A DNA stretch of 64,000 nucleotides. Origin: Caprimulgus europaeus (lineage: Eukaryota > Chordata > Aves > Caprimulgiformes > Caprimulgidae). This document shows positions 25,101-38,249 of the stretch, piece by piece. The notes beneath the pieces were generated by a model. That model was not told the origin of the DNA. It searched no databases and saw only the letters and a list, made by a program, of their open reading frames with translations. The number at the start of each line of letters is the position of its first letter. The first letter of the stretch is position 1. Both the position numbers and the translations under genes were made by a program. Where the stretch lies: assembly GCA_907165065.1 (NCBI GenBank), contig OU015530.1, positions 46,688,965 through 46,752,964 of the forward strand, read 5' to 3'.

Positions 25101-26304
25101 TGATTACCTATATTTTATATGAAGTAATTAGATAACACAGTGCTGGTAGATTTAGGGCAGCATGCACTGTCAAGATATATTACATTTAAAAACTGGAAAA
25201 ATTAGTTCACTTTTATTTATAACTTACATAACTTTATTTTTTTCTTGCTATTCCTCTGCATAGATGAATTACTCATTTTATGCTTTGGCTGTGTTTATGT
25301 TTCTTAAAGTTTCCTGCCAACTGAATCTCATTGACTTTTAACAACATTGCTTCGAGTCTATGGAAGTGTAACTTGCATCAACACTAATTCGTATTAAATT
25401 CAACTGACACTATTATTATTAATTAAAGATAGGTAGGGAAACTCCAGTAGTACTATTTTATAATGGATAATGCTCTTGTGCAGTAAATGAATGTGAATGG
25501 TCACCAGGGTTGCCTTTTTTGACTGATATAGGTGGATGTATTCTGATGACAGAGTTCTAAATTTTCAAAAGGTAAGTCTGATTTGGTTTCCATTTTTATT
25601 CAGGAAATTTCTTTACTCCTTTGACTAATTTTCTACAACACTGTACAAGTTTACATTCTTTACAAGTGAAACATATTTACAAGCATAATAAAATAATTGA
25701 ATATTGTTTAAAATAAGTGGTTTTTTTTAAACCCCTCCCCTCCAAAAAAAAAAAAAAAACAGGGAAAATTCTTGTCAGATAATGTTGACCTTGTGGTGAG
25801 GAAGAAGGATATTCTGAGCTGATACAGCATCAAAATCCACCAGGAAAAGCACTTTTTATTATCCGTCTACATTTTTTTTCGTACGTTAAGTGTACAAAAT
25901 ACTGAAAGATGTAAATAACACTTTGGTTGCTCATTGTGACTTCAAGGACAAAAGGGAATCAAATGTCTCTAGTTTGTCAAGAGAGGGAACCCAAAGAAAG
26001 CTTAGACAGGGGTCCATACTGCAGATATAGTATGTATGACTGAATGCAATATTTTGCACATTTGGGAAATATCCAGTGACATATTTGTAGCAACTCAAGG
26101 TGACAGTTGTATCCATTTTAAGAAAGACTTGAGCTTTCTTGAGCTACCTTAAATCATCAACATAGGAAAATAGTCTCTATGGAGATATTCCTGTTACAGC
26201 ATCCTCTGCCTTCCCTTCCTCTTACTTCAAATAACATGATTTACACTTTGTATCTAATAAAAAGGAGAAATAAAAGATTAATTAAATTAGGATAACTCAT
26301 TATG
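22131..26304. other. AT-rich stretch without a recognisable gene
   Basis: No supported gene. It contains one TAAT-N3-ATTA word (separate entry), a 16-A run at 25,744-25,759 and a GTGTGT-rich patch near 24,880-24,896. Openings are under 65 codons. Confidence 0.5.
24490..24500. promoter_or_regulatory. TAAT-N3-ATTA paired-homeodomain word
   Basis: TAATGCCATTA is followed at once by GCGCTG. This has the spacing of the dimer site bound cooperatively by paired-class homeodomains. A similar arrangement is found at 12,536-12,546. The word is short, so this is only a candidate. Confidence 0.2.
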
Positions 26305-26309
26305 CATTT

Positions 26310-26352
26310 AGGAATGAAAGGGACCTTGTGTGTTATCAAGTCCAGTTCCTAG
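26310..26352 (-). mobile_element. Short CR1 3'-end relic
   Basis: The plus strand reads GGAATGAAAGGGACCTTGTG then TGTTATCAAGTCCAGTTCCT. This aligns by eye with the CR1 3' UTR block GGATTGGAAGGGACCTCGAAAG / ATCATCTAGTCCAATCCC seen at 17.7 and 41.9 kb, so the relic is a CR1 3' end on the minus strand. The octamer tail is no longer visible. It is older than the two large copies. Confidence 0.55.
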
Positions 26353-27099
26353 TTATACGATTATGTTCATAATGGTAAATAAAATATTGCCATAACTGTT
26401 CTGTGTTGCTGAGGTCACCTGTCAAGGAATCATTCATGCTTATTTCATGCTTTTTCTTACTCTTCAAAGTAGAATGTATTAGGAATGGTCCTGAGTTGAT
26501 GCAAACTGTCCAACTGTCCTGGAAATTATTTGGGAAGTGTTAAAAGGTCTGAGCCAAAACTGTGCTAGGGACCAATTTTATAGTGTAGACAACTGAGTTC
26601 CCATGCTCAAGAGGATTTCTTGGTATTGTGCCAATCACTAATCTAGGCGTAACTAATATCTTTATCATTTTTTTAAACTTCTTTGGAATTACTAATTTTT
26701 GCTCTTCTTAGGTCTATTGTGAGGTTGTTCTAGAAGTTTGTTTCTTCAGTGAATAAAAATATTAGTCTAATTTCCATTATAAATTTATTATCTCTAGATT
26801 ATATCACTTTGTTCTTGATAACAATGCTATACAATAGATTATACTCTGTTTTATCAAACTCCTGGTTTATGTAAAGTAAAAGGGAAATCATCAAGATAAC
26901 AAAGTCAGGATCAAGTTGTTCTGCATTGAATATTTGACTACAGCTACTGCCAACATTCCTATAAATCAATTTAGTAATAGTTAATGGGATGTTTTGTATC
27001 ATTGTGATCGAGCAGAGTACGTTATTGAACCCTGTGGTTTTTGTCTGGGCTTGTGCAGCCTAAACACATAATAAAGAATTATGAAGTTATTTTATAAGT

Positions 27100-27172
27100 A
27101 CAGTGCCCAGTTCTGGAGCCCCCAACACAAGAAAGACATGGACCTGTTAGAACAAGTCCAGAGGAGTCCATA
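27100..27172 (+). mobile_element. CR1 ORF2 relic, about 70 bp
   Basis: The plus strand reads CAGTTCTGGAGCCCCCAACA then CAAGAAAGACATGGACCTG, coding for Gln-Phe-Trp-Ser-Pro-Gln-His-Lys-Lys-Asp-Met-Asp-Leu-Leu-Glu-Gln-Val-Gln-Arg. This corresponds to the [20 protein letters not shown] segment of the 17.7-kb copy. Similarity fades on both sides. It is a small internal remnant of an otherwise decayed or deleted copy. Confidence 0.75.
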
Positions 27173-27540
27173 ATATGAAGAAAACATGAATATTCACTCG
27201 TATTCATGCACATATATAGCCTTACCTTGGCCTCTGGGTTAATCTGAGAAAATTAGTGCATAAGACTGAAACTTAATCAAAAGCTATTCTGCTGTATGTA
27301 GGAATCATGACTCAGAAGGAGTTTCCAGCATAACCATAGCAACCAAATCTTCACACCCGAGGAAACAAATCCAATTGTCATTGCATGCATGCAGGTATAG
27401 ACTTTACACCACAACTGTTGTGACATTTTGATGTAAGAAAAAGGAAGCATATCTTCAAATTTTATTTTCTTGTCCAAATAAAATTTTACTCTTCCCATTT
27501 TCCTTCCTTTTTATCATTTTACTTCATTATTCAGATGTAT

Positions 27541-27557
27541 AAAAAAAAAAAAAAAAA
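27541..27557. repeat. Poly(A), 17 bp
   Basis: An uninterrupted run of 17 A. No polyadenylation signal or gene-like sequence precedes it. Confidence 0.9.
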
Positions 27558-28092
27558 GGACAGGTAATGAAAGAGAAATTTGTTCAAAGAGCTGGAAATA
27601 AAACTAGCTACTGAGATCCTCATCCAACACCACTGGAGTTCCAAAAGTCCCTACCAACTGAAGGAAAAGGCTGAGACAATAAAGCTGACTGGGTACCTTA
27701 CAGTGCAACATAATAAGGTCAAGAGAGTAGATACTCAGATTCTCATCTCCCTGCATGCCAGTGGTTCATGTTCCCATTATTCCATTATTCCTATAGCTTT
27801 TGGTTATTATTTCTGCTTGCTTTCGCTCTGTATGTCTCTCCTGCTGTGCTACACTAGAAAACTGAAGTGCATGCCTAGCTCTCACAAGACCCTCATCCTC
27901 TGTTTTTTTTCCTCAAACAAAAAAAAGAACAAAAGTGCTTTTCATAGGGTTGTGGGAATCATGGTAGCTACAGCTGAATTTCTTTTATCATTATTTTAGA
28001 GACTGCTAAAGGACTGCATATTTTAATCCATGGAAAAGGAGAAAACATACATCTTCTCTCTGTCAATATTGTAAGGGTTCTGGTGATTTTGT

Positions 28093-28115
28093 AAAAAAAA
28101 AAAAAAAAAAAAAAA
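28093..28115. repeat. Poly(A), 23 bp
   Basis: An uninterrupted run of 23 A after TTTTGT. No AATAAA signal lies within 30 bases upstream and there is no similarity to a processed gene, so it is a simple repeat. Confidence 0.9.
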
Positions 28116-31100
28116 TGTTCCATGGTCTACCTTTATTTAGCACCTGAAGAAATTTCAGTTGTATCACAAAGTCATTTTTCTTGATTTTTTTTTTTTTAAA
28201 AATATTCAGGTACAGTTATTAGCTAAGTTTAGCACAGTTTCTGCAACTAATGCATGACATTCCACAGGCAGACACGTAGAAGTTTTCTGAAATTTCTTGG
28301 AGATTTTAGAAAACCTATTGTAACAATTGAAAGCTCCAGAAATGCTACTGCTTGAAAATTATCCTTCTAATTTCCCACCCTTTAAAACTATAGATTAAAT
28401 GTAGATGTGTCAGTCATTTTAAAACACTAGCTTTTTTGAGATCTGTTTGTTCTCAGCAGTTTGGAGGATAGCAGGTATTACGAGGGGTTAATTTGGTTTA
28501 GAAAGAGGTGTAGACCATAAAAATCATGAACCACCTTTAATGTGCCTATAAAGGCACACTTGCATTGTTTCTGGTGGAAACTGTCTAAACTGTTCCACAG
28601 AACCTGGAGTGCTGGTCCTGTACTAGCACTTTGACACAAGATAGGATTCATTTGATGAAATTTACTGTTCTGAACTGATCAGCTCATGATCTTTATAGTC
28701 TGTGAAGATCTCGTCAATATACTCAGTGCAGTCCTGGGTGCAATTCATCTCCTAGGTGTATATCTGTCTGAAATAGGTCAGATGAATCACATCCCTAAGG
28801 CATCTATTTCTCTCCTTTGTTAAAAGAGATTTAGGTCACTGGCTGTGATGTTAACATCTGCATTGTGGGTGTTGAAAGGCAGGTGAGACAAAATCCAGCC
28901 AATGTTTTCTGAATAAATTAACTTACCAGTCTGTGTTCTTCTGTGTTTAAAAAAGCAGTAGAGATTAATGTTCAGTCACCTGCCAGAGAACTGTTACTCT
29001 TTCATTACCACAAAACTGCTATTTGTCAGGCTTCCAGAGATTAAAGACAATTCTTTTTACAGTGGACATCCTTCAAACATGCTGGGTAGCAATTCATGCT
29101 TGACCTTACTTTAGGTCAATTCTGATTATTGGTGTATTTTATGGGTATGATGAACTAAATGTTCGTGATTGTAGATTTTATGAACTCAAGCAACTGAGTG
29201 ATGTGATAAAGGCAATCAAGATTCAAGTCCAGTGAGAAGCTTTCTTCCCAAATGCTCTTGACCTTGAGGGAAAATTATGTTCTATACAAGAACCAAAAGT
29301 TAAAAACAATCTGAGTGACCAGTGAATAACCTAATTTTCAGGCTCCTGAGCACAAAATTCTTTGATTCTACAAGGGGAAAATGCAGAAAACCAAATAAAT
29401 ATGTTTTTAAAAGTCTGTAAAATGTGTTTCCACAAACACTGAAATGCCATAATCATATAGCTATTGGCTGACTTGATTACAAAACAGTCAAGATTGTTTG
29501 CCTACTTTAATTATGTAGTTCCCACATGAGTTCTTTTACATAAAAACTTAATTCTCCACTTTATCTACTCTGATACTCCTCTCTAAATATCTCTTTCAAG
29601 GGATCTTTATCTTAATATTTTTCAGAGACAAACTATTTTCAGTTTTTTTACTGAGTAATGGCTAGTTAATCTCTTTGAAGCACAGAAGAAGTTGTTCTGG
29701 GAAATTGGAATGAACAGAGGATAATGGCTCCCCTGACCAGACTGAGAGCCATGGTCTATACATGAAGATCACCAGAATAGGAAAAAAAATATAATCTTGG
29801 AAGAAATGGATGAACTAAGAGTTGTTACCAATGTGAAAAATCAGTGTATTAAGGAGGATTGTTTTCCGTGTTTCTTTCTTGGAGGCAAGTAGGCTGATCT
29901 CACTGTTAAGATTTCTTGTATATATTTATCAGTCTGATCACAATATAATGGATTATTTAGCTGAGAATAGCTACGAGGCAGTATGGTTTGCATCTTGCAC
30001 TCTTAGTTTTCTTTATTAACTCTACTAATTCAATGTAGATTAAAACAATGGAACAGATATACTTATGAATAAATCACAAATATTGTACTATTACCCTGAA
30101 TCCTTCATGAGTTTACTATGCCTCTCCTGAAAAACTTCCTATCCTTTAATATATTTAAAATATATTTCTGACATACAATCTTCAAACACTAAAAATGCAC
30201 AGAAGGTGATTGTAACAATAGACTGAGTTTGGGTAACAAAAAAGGCATGTGAAATATTTTTCAAGTAATTGGCAGTTTTCCAATTTCATCTTTCTCACCC
30301 CTGCTCCATTTCATTTTGATCCACTCATATCCTTCTCCTACTCTTCGCCCATATATTTTGTCCCTGTCACTTCTGTTCTCTATCACTCTCTCACTGAAGT
30401 CTTACTCATTGAATTTCTACACAGAGTGAATTTTAGGGCATCTTACAAATCCCTCGAGGTGTTTTTTATCATTGAAAATCTGACAGACCATTAATGACAG
30501 TAACACACAGCAGGCTCCAGCAGAATTAAGCAAACATTTAAAAAATGTAAATTGCAAGTGATGATATTCAAAGACTTAAAAATGAAAATTAATTAGACAC
30601 ATCAGAGATGTGTTGAGAGGGGAGGATGTTTGCTTGTCTTTAAGCCATTTTGTTTTTATGGAACCAGAGGCTGTTTTTTGGCTCTTTGTGCAGTGGGGTC
30701 AGTAGGTCTGATTTACCATATACCTTCACAGGTGGAAACCCTCAATGTGGTAGGGTGGTCTGATCCAGATCATTTGTTCCAGTTTTAATATGCCTAAATG
30801 TGATTCTTATTTCACTTCTATTGAGTTTCCCTTAGATTTATTTACCATAAGCACTTGGCTGTCTTTTGAACTTAAATTAAAGCTTGGCTAACTGTCTTAT
30901 ATTTAAAAAGTCATAAACCTCATAATTACTATAACAAAGATGCATTGCTATTCTTTGGGATTTACATCAACAATTTTGTCCAATTTGTTTGGGCGTATGG
31001 TGCTGAAATGACAGCATACCCCTCAAGAGCAACAACTAGAAATAAGATAATCTTTACACATAAGAGATTAAAAGAAACAGGAGGATAGCTAATTACTGAG

Positions 31101-31796
31101 TCTTACCATTTACTCCCATTTCTGGGAGGAAAAAATAAATTTGTGAGAATTTTTTTATGTTTCCAGATTTATCTCTATTCAGCTCAAACTTGTTTTCATC
31201 TTCTGTTTCCTAACTCCAATGGCTGAAAAGCTAGAGAAGAGGGAGATGGAGGTGGGAAAAAGGTGGGTGAGTAAGATAAAAGCTAGTGGATGAGATTAGA
31301 CAGCAAGATGGCATTACCTTCACTACTCCTAGGACATGTGAATCACCTAGCTACAAAATTCTTGTTGTTTTTGCCATACTGGTAAAACAAAAATGGAAAA
31401 AACCCCAGAGTTTCAGTGCTACTTATCAATTTTCTTTATTACAATTCGCCCTCTTCATTCCTTGCAAATGACTACACTCTTCTACATATTGCTTCAGTTT
31501 TCCAGTTGTTGCTAAAGCTGGCCATTCCTTTTCTTCTTGCAAATATCTTTAGAGCGAGTTGTCTTGAATCTGCTAGATTACTTGTTCACAGCAACAAAGA
31601 AGGAATAATTGAGCTGTTATTGTGAGAGCAAAATAAAAACATTGTCTGAGACCTTGTAAAATTAGTTATGTTCCGGCTTGGTTGATGTTTGAGCCTACAA
31701 GAGTGAGTTACTCAGAACACCTAGCTAGGAAGAGTTTGGATGACACCCTTCTGGTAAAAAGTCCTGATAAAAATAGAAAAAGTCAAGCAGAGAAAA

Positions 31797-31925
31797 AAGG
31801 TTGCCCGGAGAGGTTGCTCATCATTAACTGTTTTCAAGGCCCTGAGTAATCTGGTCTAATCTATGGGACACCCTGCTTTCAGCAGTGGATTAGCCTAGAG
31901 ACCACCTGAGGTCTCTCCATACCTG
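31797..31925 (+). mobile_element. CR1 3'-end relic
   Basis: Words in CR1 order on the plus strand are GGTTGCCCGGAGAGGTTGCT, TTTTCAAGGCCCTGAGTAA, GGACACCCTGCTTTCAGCAG and GATTAGCCTAGAGACCACCTGAG. They match, by recall, the end of a common avian CR1 (GGTTGCCCAGAGAGGTTGTG ... CCTGCTTTGAGCAG ... ACTAGATGACCTCC). The terminal octamer is not preserved. It belongs to a different, older CR1 subfamily than the 17.7-kb copy. Confidence 0.7.
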
Positions 31926-33164
31926 AGTTATCCACTCATCCTAAGCACATTCCTACAAGCCACTGGTTCTAGAGCTGCTGTATTTTCCTTTTTCAGATTC
32001 CTGTGCAGCACATGGCATGGCAGAGAGATGAGGGACACCAGCTGGGGCAATGTCAAAAGAAGCTGTACAGAAAACAAACACAAATATTGCACAAACTGAA
32101 TAAGGAAAACAAAGGAAGAGAGGAGCTAATGGAGTGGAGAAGCATGTTAGTAATTCCCTTGCCAACAGAGCCCTACATTTCCTCTGAAGGACAAGGGGTC
32201 AGGAGATAATACTGCATTTTGACACAGACTGCAAGTGTCAAAGTTGGATTCTTTTCAGACTCAAGCAACAAAATGAAACCTTCCTCTCCTGCCCAGCACA
32301 TCTGAAAAAGATCTAGCTTCCAGAAACACTCGCTCATACCTGACTAGTCCAGGGAGCCAAGGTGGTAGTAAATGAAGACAGAATTTTACTCATCCTGTGA
32401 GCATGAGAGAATTGCACACAGTGGTGCTGCAACAAGGATACTACTGTCCTCTTTCAAATTTAAACCTAGATTTCTCACGTATTTTCCACATTCTATTTGT
32501 ATTTACATGCATGGAAATATAACTGTTTTCCACTATATGGAATGTTTTAATTTTGACCTCTGGTTGGAAATATGAGCTGGAATCCTAGCCAGCAGGAATC
32601 CTCAGCTCTCTGTGACCAGTGGACAATGTCACTACGAGGTAAACCACTGGGAAACCTCCTGCCAGCAGCTGCCCAGGCTATTGCCCTGCTGAGCTTTGGA
32701 CCTCTAGCAGTCATTTACATGCAGCACACAGCGGGCTGGAGCCTACTCTTGACTCACCAGAGCAAATCCAACATAGCTGCTCAGAAGCAAAACTGTATAT
32801 AAAATATAGGACCCAGAAAAGCAGTAACTGTAAGAACAGAATATCCTTTCCCAATATTAAACGTCATCATGCAGCTCAGTTTATACATGCATGTCAAAAG
32901 GGTTTAAGTGGGATGAAAGCAGTGCAGAGTGCTTGAGCTGTCTCTTTTTGGCTTTATCAAACAAGACACTAAGTCATTTTAATGAGAAATGGGTAAACTG
33001 AAGCAGATATTGGTAAACACGGCAGGTTAACAGCTTAACCGATTGACTGCAAACAATTAGAAATTAGTTTATAACTGTATATAGGATATCTGCTTCTGGA
33101 TATCACTTGATCCATTTACTTGTATTGTGCCTTTACTATCTAAGTTTGGGGGGGTTGTCATTAT

Positions 33165-33245
33165 AAAAGAGAAGCTCTTTAGGCAGGGACTAAATCTGTG
33201 ATTCTGTGATATGGTTTTAATTGCCTCTAATACTATTAAAAATAT
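33165..33245 (+). mobile_element. Possible ancient L2/CR1-type 3'-end relic
   Basis: GAAGCTCTTTAGGCAGGGAC and, further on, TTTTAATTGCCTCTAATACT follow the order of the GTAAGCTCCTTGGGGCAGGGAC ... CTAATTGGGGCCTCTAGGTGCTACTG 3' end of old amniote L2/L3-type elements, as I remember it. The match is short and diverged. A TGTGATTCTGTGAT stretch in the middle also resembles a CR1 tail. I call it a relic with low confidence. Confidence 0.35.
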
Positions 33246-34433
33246 CCCTTGCCATCAGTATGTACATCCTTACATTTAATTTTTCTGTATGGAGTTGGGA
33301 TAAATAACCTCTTTTCATGCCTGAATAATTATTATATCTATTGGTTACATCATTTAACTGTAATAACCAAGGCTGAGAAGATTAGTGTTAAATAGCCAAA
33401 CATTTACTAAAAGCATTTTTCTTCTTGTAGTATTTGTGATTTGTCAATGACATTTTCACGGACATATTAACCTATTGGAAACTAGTCATCAAATAAAAGC
33501 TGCAGTTATATCTTGGTCTATAATTTCAGGAGTAAGGTCAAAGTATCCTTTGCAAATACCAGTGGATTTTGTTTATAATTTTTTTTTCTGCTAAATTGTG
33601 TTTAGAAACATCTACTGTAATAAGAAAAATGTTCTGTATCAAAAAGCAATGTCCAATTTCTTCATGCAAAAATCAGTTCTTTGTCTTACAATTAAAAAAT
33701 TATTTTTTACTTTTCAATATTTTTTTTTTTACTTTTGTGTGCTTTTTCTGAAGAAAATTAAATTCTGACTAGTTATGATCATTGTGATAAATATTAACTA
33801 TTCAGATGTTGCTTAGCTACATTTGACATGCCGTGTGAAAACACTCTTTACATCCTTAAGGAACAACTGCTTTCTAAAGGGAAAATAATTTCACATTGCC
33901 TTCTTAGGTAGAATTTTTTTATTATTAATCTAACTTGTTACTGTTTCAAAATGCTCCAACCAAGAAATTAGTTCTTTAAAGGAGGCACAAAACCACTACA
34001 AAAAATTAACTTATTCACTGGGACAAGAGAGAAAAGTTCAAAAATATTTGTCTAGCATCAGAATGGAAACTCCAGCAAAGTGGAGGAAAGGCCACTTTTA
34101 TGAAGCCTGTATAACCAGAAACACCATAACATATCTCTGGTCTTAGCTAGGACTTCTGAGTAAAATTTTATGTGAGGTAAATGCTCAGAATAATACAAAT
34201 AAGAGAGGAACTTTTGTAATAAAAACATTCTTTTTCTTCCTGTCACTTCACAGTGTTGGCAAATTTGTCCATTACCTTATACGACTAATAATTGCAGTCA
34301 ACAGAATAAAAAGGAAGGAAAATGCTCTTGTATTTGTATGAGGAAGTCTATTTATAGCACAGCTGAATAATCATGGTTGCCACGCTACAACAGTTTGTTG
34401 AATAAAATAAGCATATAAAAAAGTGTCTCTGTT

Positions 34434-34449
34434 ATCAATGATCATTGAT
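34434..34449. promoter_or_regulatory. 16-bp perfect palindrome ATCAATGA/TCATTGAT
   Basis: ATCAATGATCATTGAT equals its own reverse complement and contains two divergent ATCAAT words, similar to ONECUT/CUX or PBX half-sites. The structure is seen directly; any binding is inferred from word similarity. Confidence 0.25.
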
Positions 34450-37400
34450 CCATCCTACAAGCAAAAACCAGCTGCTAAGCCTAATAATCTCCTATGGCAT
34501 TGTTCAGTGAAAAAAATGAAAGCAGCAGCCACACTGCTGAGTCAATATTTACTACTCAGTGGGATTTAGTTCCACCAGAGGTATAAATGTGCTGTGTGTA
34601 AGTGGTCTGGGGGCTCTGCTGTGGTGCCCCAGCCAGTACCACACTGGAAGCAAGCAGCCACCCAGCACAACAGATGCCTCGTGCTCTCTAGGGAATGACA
34701 AGGTGCAGAGTGTCTTGTAGAGCCACGTGTCTTCCAGACAGTTATGAATGGTGGTAATGGAAAATAGCTTTGTTTTAGGAAACAGAATAGCTCATGTTTC
34801 TACTGTTTCGCTTGCAAGGCAGAAATATTTCTCAGCTGATGTAATGAAGTGCATTTGAATGTGTTGCCCTGGCAAATTTTTTAACTCTTTCCAAAGCCCT
34901 TATTAATTTGATACTCTGTGGTGGAACGTCACCTTAAAAGTTCCATAATAGTCTTTCACTTTTTTTTTTTTTTTTTAAGCTGCAGTTACCAATATGTCTT
35001 ATGAATTTATGGAATCATCTAAATGTAGTCAACAGAGTTACCATGTGAAATTTTGCCACCCTGTGTGTGAGCAACACGCCTTGTACAAGCGACTCAGAAT
35101 TCCACAGATCTGCTTACGTATGAGTATTGGCAGGACCTGGCAGAACCAGCATATTTCTGCTAATAGGACTGAAGTAACAGCAAGATTTTGGGGTCATTTG
35201 GTGATAGAGGTTTTACAAAAGAAGAAAGCCCATATTCTACTAGAAATATGTCTACAAACTGTGATCAAAAACACATTACGAAGCTGCAATTTCAAAGTAA
35301 GTATTTTTTAAAGACTGTGAAAGACCAAGGACTACTCTTTTGTAATATGAACAGGAGTTGTTGAGAAAGCAAAGATGAACTGTACACAATGACAGTGCAG
35401 AATGAAGCTTGGAGGTAGTAACAGAAAATAAGCCATGGTCCCTAATTCTTGTGGGAATGTACCTGTTCACACAAACCTGAATTTTACTACCTCAGGGATG
35501 AGGCACTGAGTTCTAATTAATGTTGAGCATTTTCTACTAGTGTAAACAGGGAAACGGCAGAGCATGAGCCAAGGAAAAGGCAAAAGTTGTGTGTGTTGTT
35601 ATAACTGACACCGGACTTGAAGGTGACAGGAATTCCTGCTTTGAGGATCCATCATATCTTTCAACATCTATTTTTAAGCAGAGGAACATAAACACTGTCT
35701 TGATGTCTCCACTGCTACAATTGCATATCCAAACCTTACATGTGGTAAACCTGTCTAGACCACAGGTAAAAGCCTAAGTCCTAACAAGTCACTTGCTCTG
35801 TCTCCATTCTCTCCACTAAAATTCTGACAAATATATTTGATGCACTTTCAAGATAGATATGTCAAATGCACCCAAATATTTTTAAGTTCTTTTACTTACT
35901 GCCTGTGTTGCTTTCACCCACAGAGTGGTTGGAGGTGGTACGCAGTTTGGCAAAGACTAGTGCTCTGCCTATGAGAAATAGAATAGCAATGGCTTTTACT
36001 CATCTGTCTTTTGTACTAATTCAGCTCGACCAGGCCTTATACTTAGAGTTAATGTCAGGCTTGTTCTAGCAGCTGCAGAGAGTCAGTCCCAGAGGATCCA
36101 GTTTACAATCAAGAGCTACAGAATTTTTTTGTAGAATTTGAGTCGTTTTGATGCTGTCTAGGTAGAATTGTATCTTTAAACACAGTCAGCATCAACAGGT
36201 AGCAAAACACTAAGGCTAAATAAAACATCAGCACAAAATACTTGTGGGTTTGGTGTTTAAGCCTTTTACATATCGACAGTGAATGTAATTCCTTTTTATC
36301 TGAGTCTATTCTCATTCCTCTTCTTCACTGAACTATAAGCATCCACTGGTACCTTGGAATGCAATAATTTTTACCATATTTGGGAAATTGTCAAATAATA
36401 GTGAAATTTAGAATTATCTGTTTCTTGGCCAAAGGCATAACTAGAGGTTGCTTTTGCTGGGGAGAAGGAATCTCATAATTTCCCATATGATAAAATGTAT
36501 TTTAGTAAAACATTGTTCCAGGGAAATCATCACCCTATTTGCAAGTGGTCATGCTATCTCCCTGACAAACAAAGCACATGATTTTGTGAGGGGTAAAAAA
36601 AACAGGGAAAAATATTAAATCTATGATCAAATAAAAGCTTTCATGAAATCCCTGCTGGCATTCCTTCAGGAAAACCTACAGGAAAAAAATAGGATAAATC
36701 GTTCTAAATAATTTTTTAAAAATATATTTTATAACAGTCACCCATGCCTATTTGGTCTGTGAACCAGACAGTGCACAGTAAAACTTCTGACATATACAGA
36801 GACTGAACACCATCACAAGCTGGTTTGGCCTCTGACCATTCTTATTTGACTGCACCACTTGCTAATATAAACAAGTTTTGGTTTCATTTGAACATCCAGT
36901 TGGTGAGATCTGACAGCTCAGGGACATGGACCAAAGCATATTAAGTGGGAATAATAGGAAGGTTTACTTCAAAATCTCACTCCTGATCCAAGCGTAAATT
37001 TTAACCCAATGAAGAAAGATACGTGTGCGTGTGTGTGCTACCTTTGAAACATCATAAAGGCTTTTCATATTCACCTGATATTCTTTAAGGCCAAGTAGCT
37101 CTCATTTCTAGTAATTATGGTGTGGCTATTCAAAAACAATTTTAGTATTCCTGGCTGAAGAGTTTCTCTGAATTGGAACTTTATATAATAATAGGTTAAC
37201 ATATAAGTTAAATTGTAATTTGTAAGGTTAATATGTAAGTGAAGAAGATACAAATAGCTCACTCCTGCTCAAGTTCCTGCCTCATTTGTGTGTAAAGATC
37301 TCTGTCTGCCTACTAATCAATTTAAGGCAAGAACAGCTCTCCACCAGATGGTTCCAGGGATGCTACCTCTAGCTGTAGTTTTTTAAAGGCTACTTATCTT

Positions 37401-38249
37401 AATGTTTATATGGAAAATAATATCAGGCTGTCCTTTGAGCTGCCTATCATACTGACCTGCATCAGGAGAGGCTTTTAGGTGACCTTATGATACTGAACCT
37501 TCATTCTGTTTCCCAAATATGTGAAATTTGGAGCAGCCTGTCTGATACTGAAACAAAACCTTCTCTGCCAGGACCACCACACCTAGGGAAAAAAAAAAAA
37601 CAAAACTAAACCCCATGTTTGATTTCAGAGATGATAACCAGATGTATGCATAGACTGACTGAATAAAAGCCATACTCATTCTGATTTCCATTATTAGCAC
37701 AGCAGGCTGTGTTCTGGAAATGAAGATAAAAAGCTTGAAGTGTTCCTGAGTTGGAATGTGTCCAGTTACACAGGAGATAACTTAGTGTTCAGTCTGAATG
37801 AGAAATGGCAACATGGCTTTCTAGTTGTTTTTATGTCATACACATATACACACATGTGTATGCATGTATATTTTTTAACTTAAGCATCAAGCTGAATAGA
37901 GGATGTGATAACACACTAGCTAATGTCCTCTGGCAAGGACAATATGTCACTTAAGCTTAACAACTGTGTTTGTACCAAAAGAAAAAAAAAATAGAAAAAA
38001 CCCCAAACCAAACAAACAAACCAAATAAAAAAAACCCTTGTCTGTGCTCTGGAAGGAAAAGGGGAGCACTGATTGTCATTAGCTGCTCTTAAAGGTACAT
38101 GCAGTATAGAAAGGTTGGCCAGAGACTTTCCACTTGCTCTCCCTCAAGCCCAGGAGGTAGACTACCCCAAGTGCATGCACACAAATAAAGGCATTCCAAG
38201 AGCACTGCATGATGGTGGAAGCTCTCACACATTTGCTGGGAAAGCAGCA

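Larger units (their letters stand above)
26353..31796. other. AT-rich stretch without a recognisable gene
   Basis: Apart from a CR1 relic near 27.1 kb I see no gene. An opening of 139 codons at 27,580-27,999 (plus) has no recognised domain and poor start context. Long A-runs lie at 27,541-27,557 and 28,093-28,115, with no AATAAA signal just upstream, so they do not mark retrocopies. Confidence 0.5.
31926..38249. other. AT-rich stretch without a recognisable gene
   Basis: No gene supported. Openings reach 105 codons (34,994-35,311) without a recognisable motif. Contents noted separately are an L2-like relic (33,165-33,245) and a 16-bp palindrome (34,434-34,449). A run of 17 T is at 34,960-34,976 and an A-rich CAAAC-type tract at about 37,980-38,036. 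The sequence from about 38,140 to 38,249 may be the degenerate upstream part of the CR1 copy that follows. Confidence 0.5.

Noticed and set aside
27580..27999. 139-codon opening on the plus strand
   Set aside because: No recognised domain, it contains a low-complexity Lys-rich stretch from an A-run, and there is no promoter or splice context. It may be chance.
28081..28120. A 23-A run as the tail of a processed retrocopy
   Set aside because: No AATAAA signal or gene-like sequence lies upstream and no target duplication is seen.
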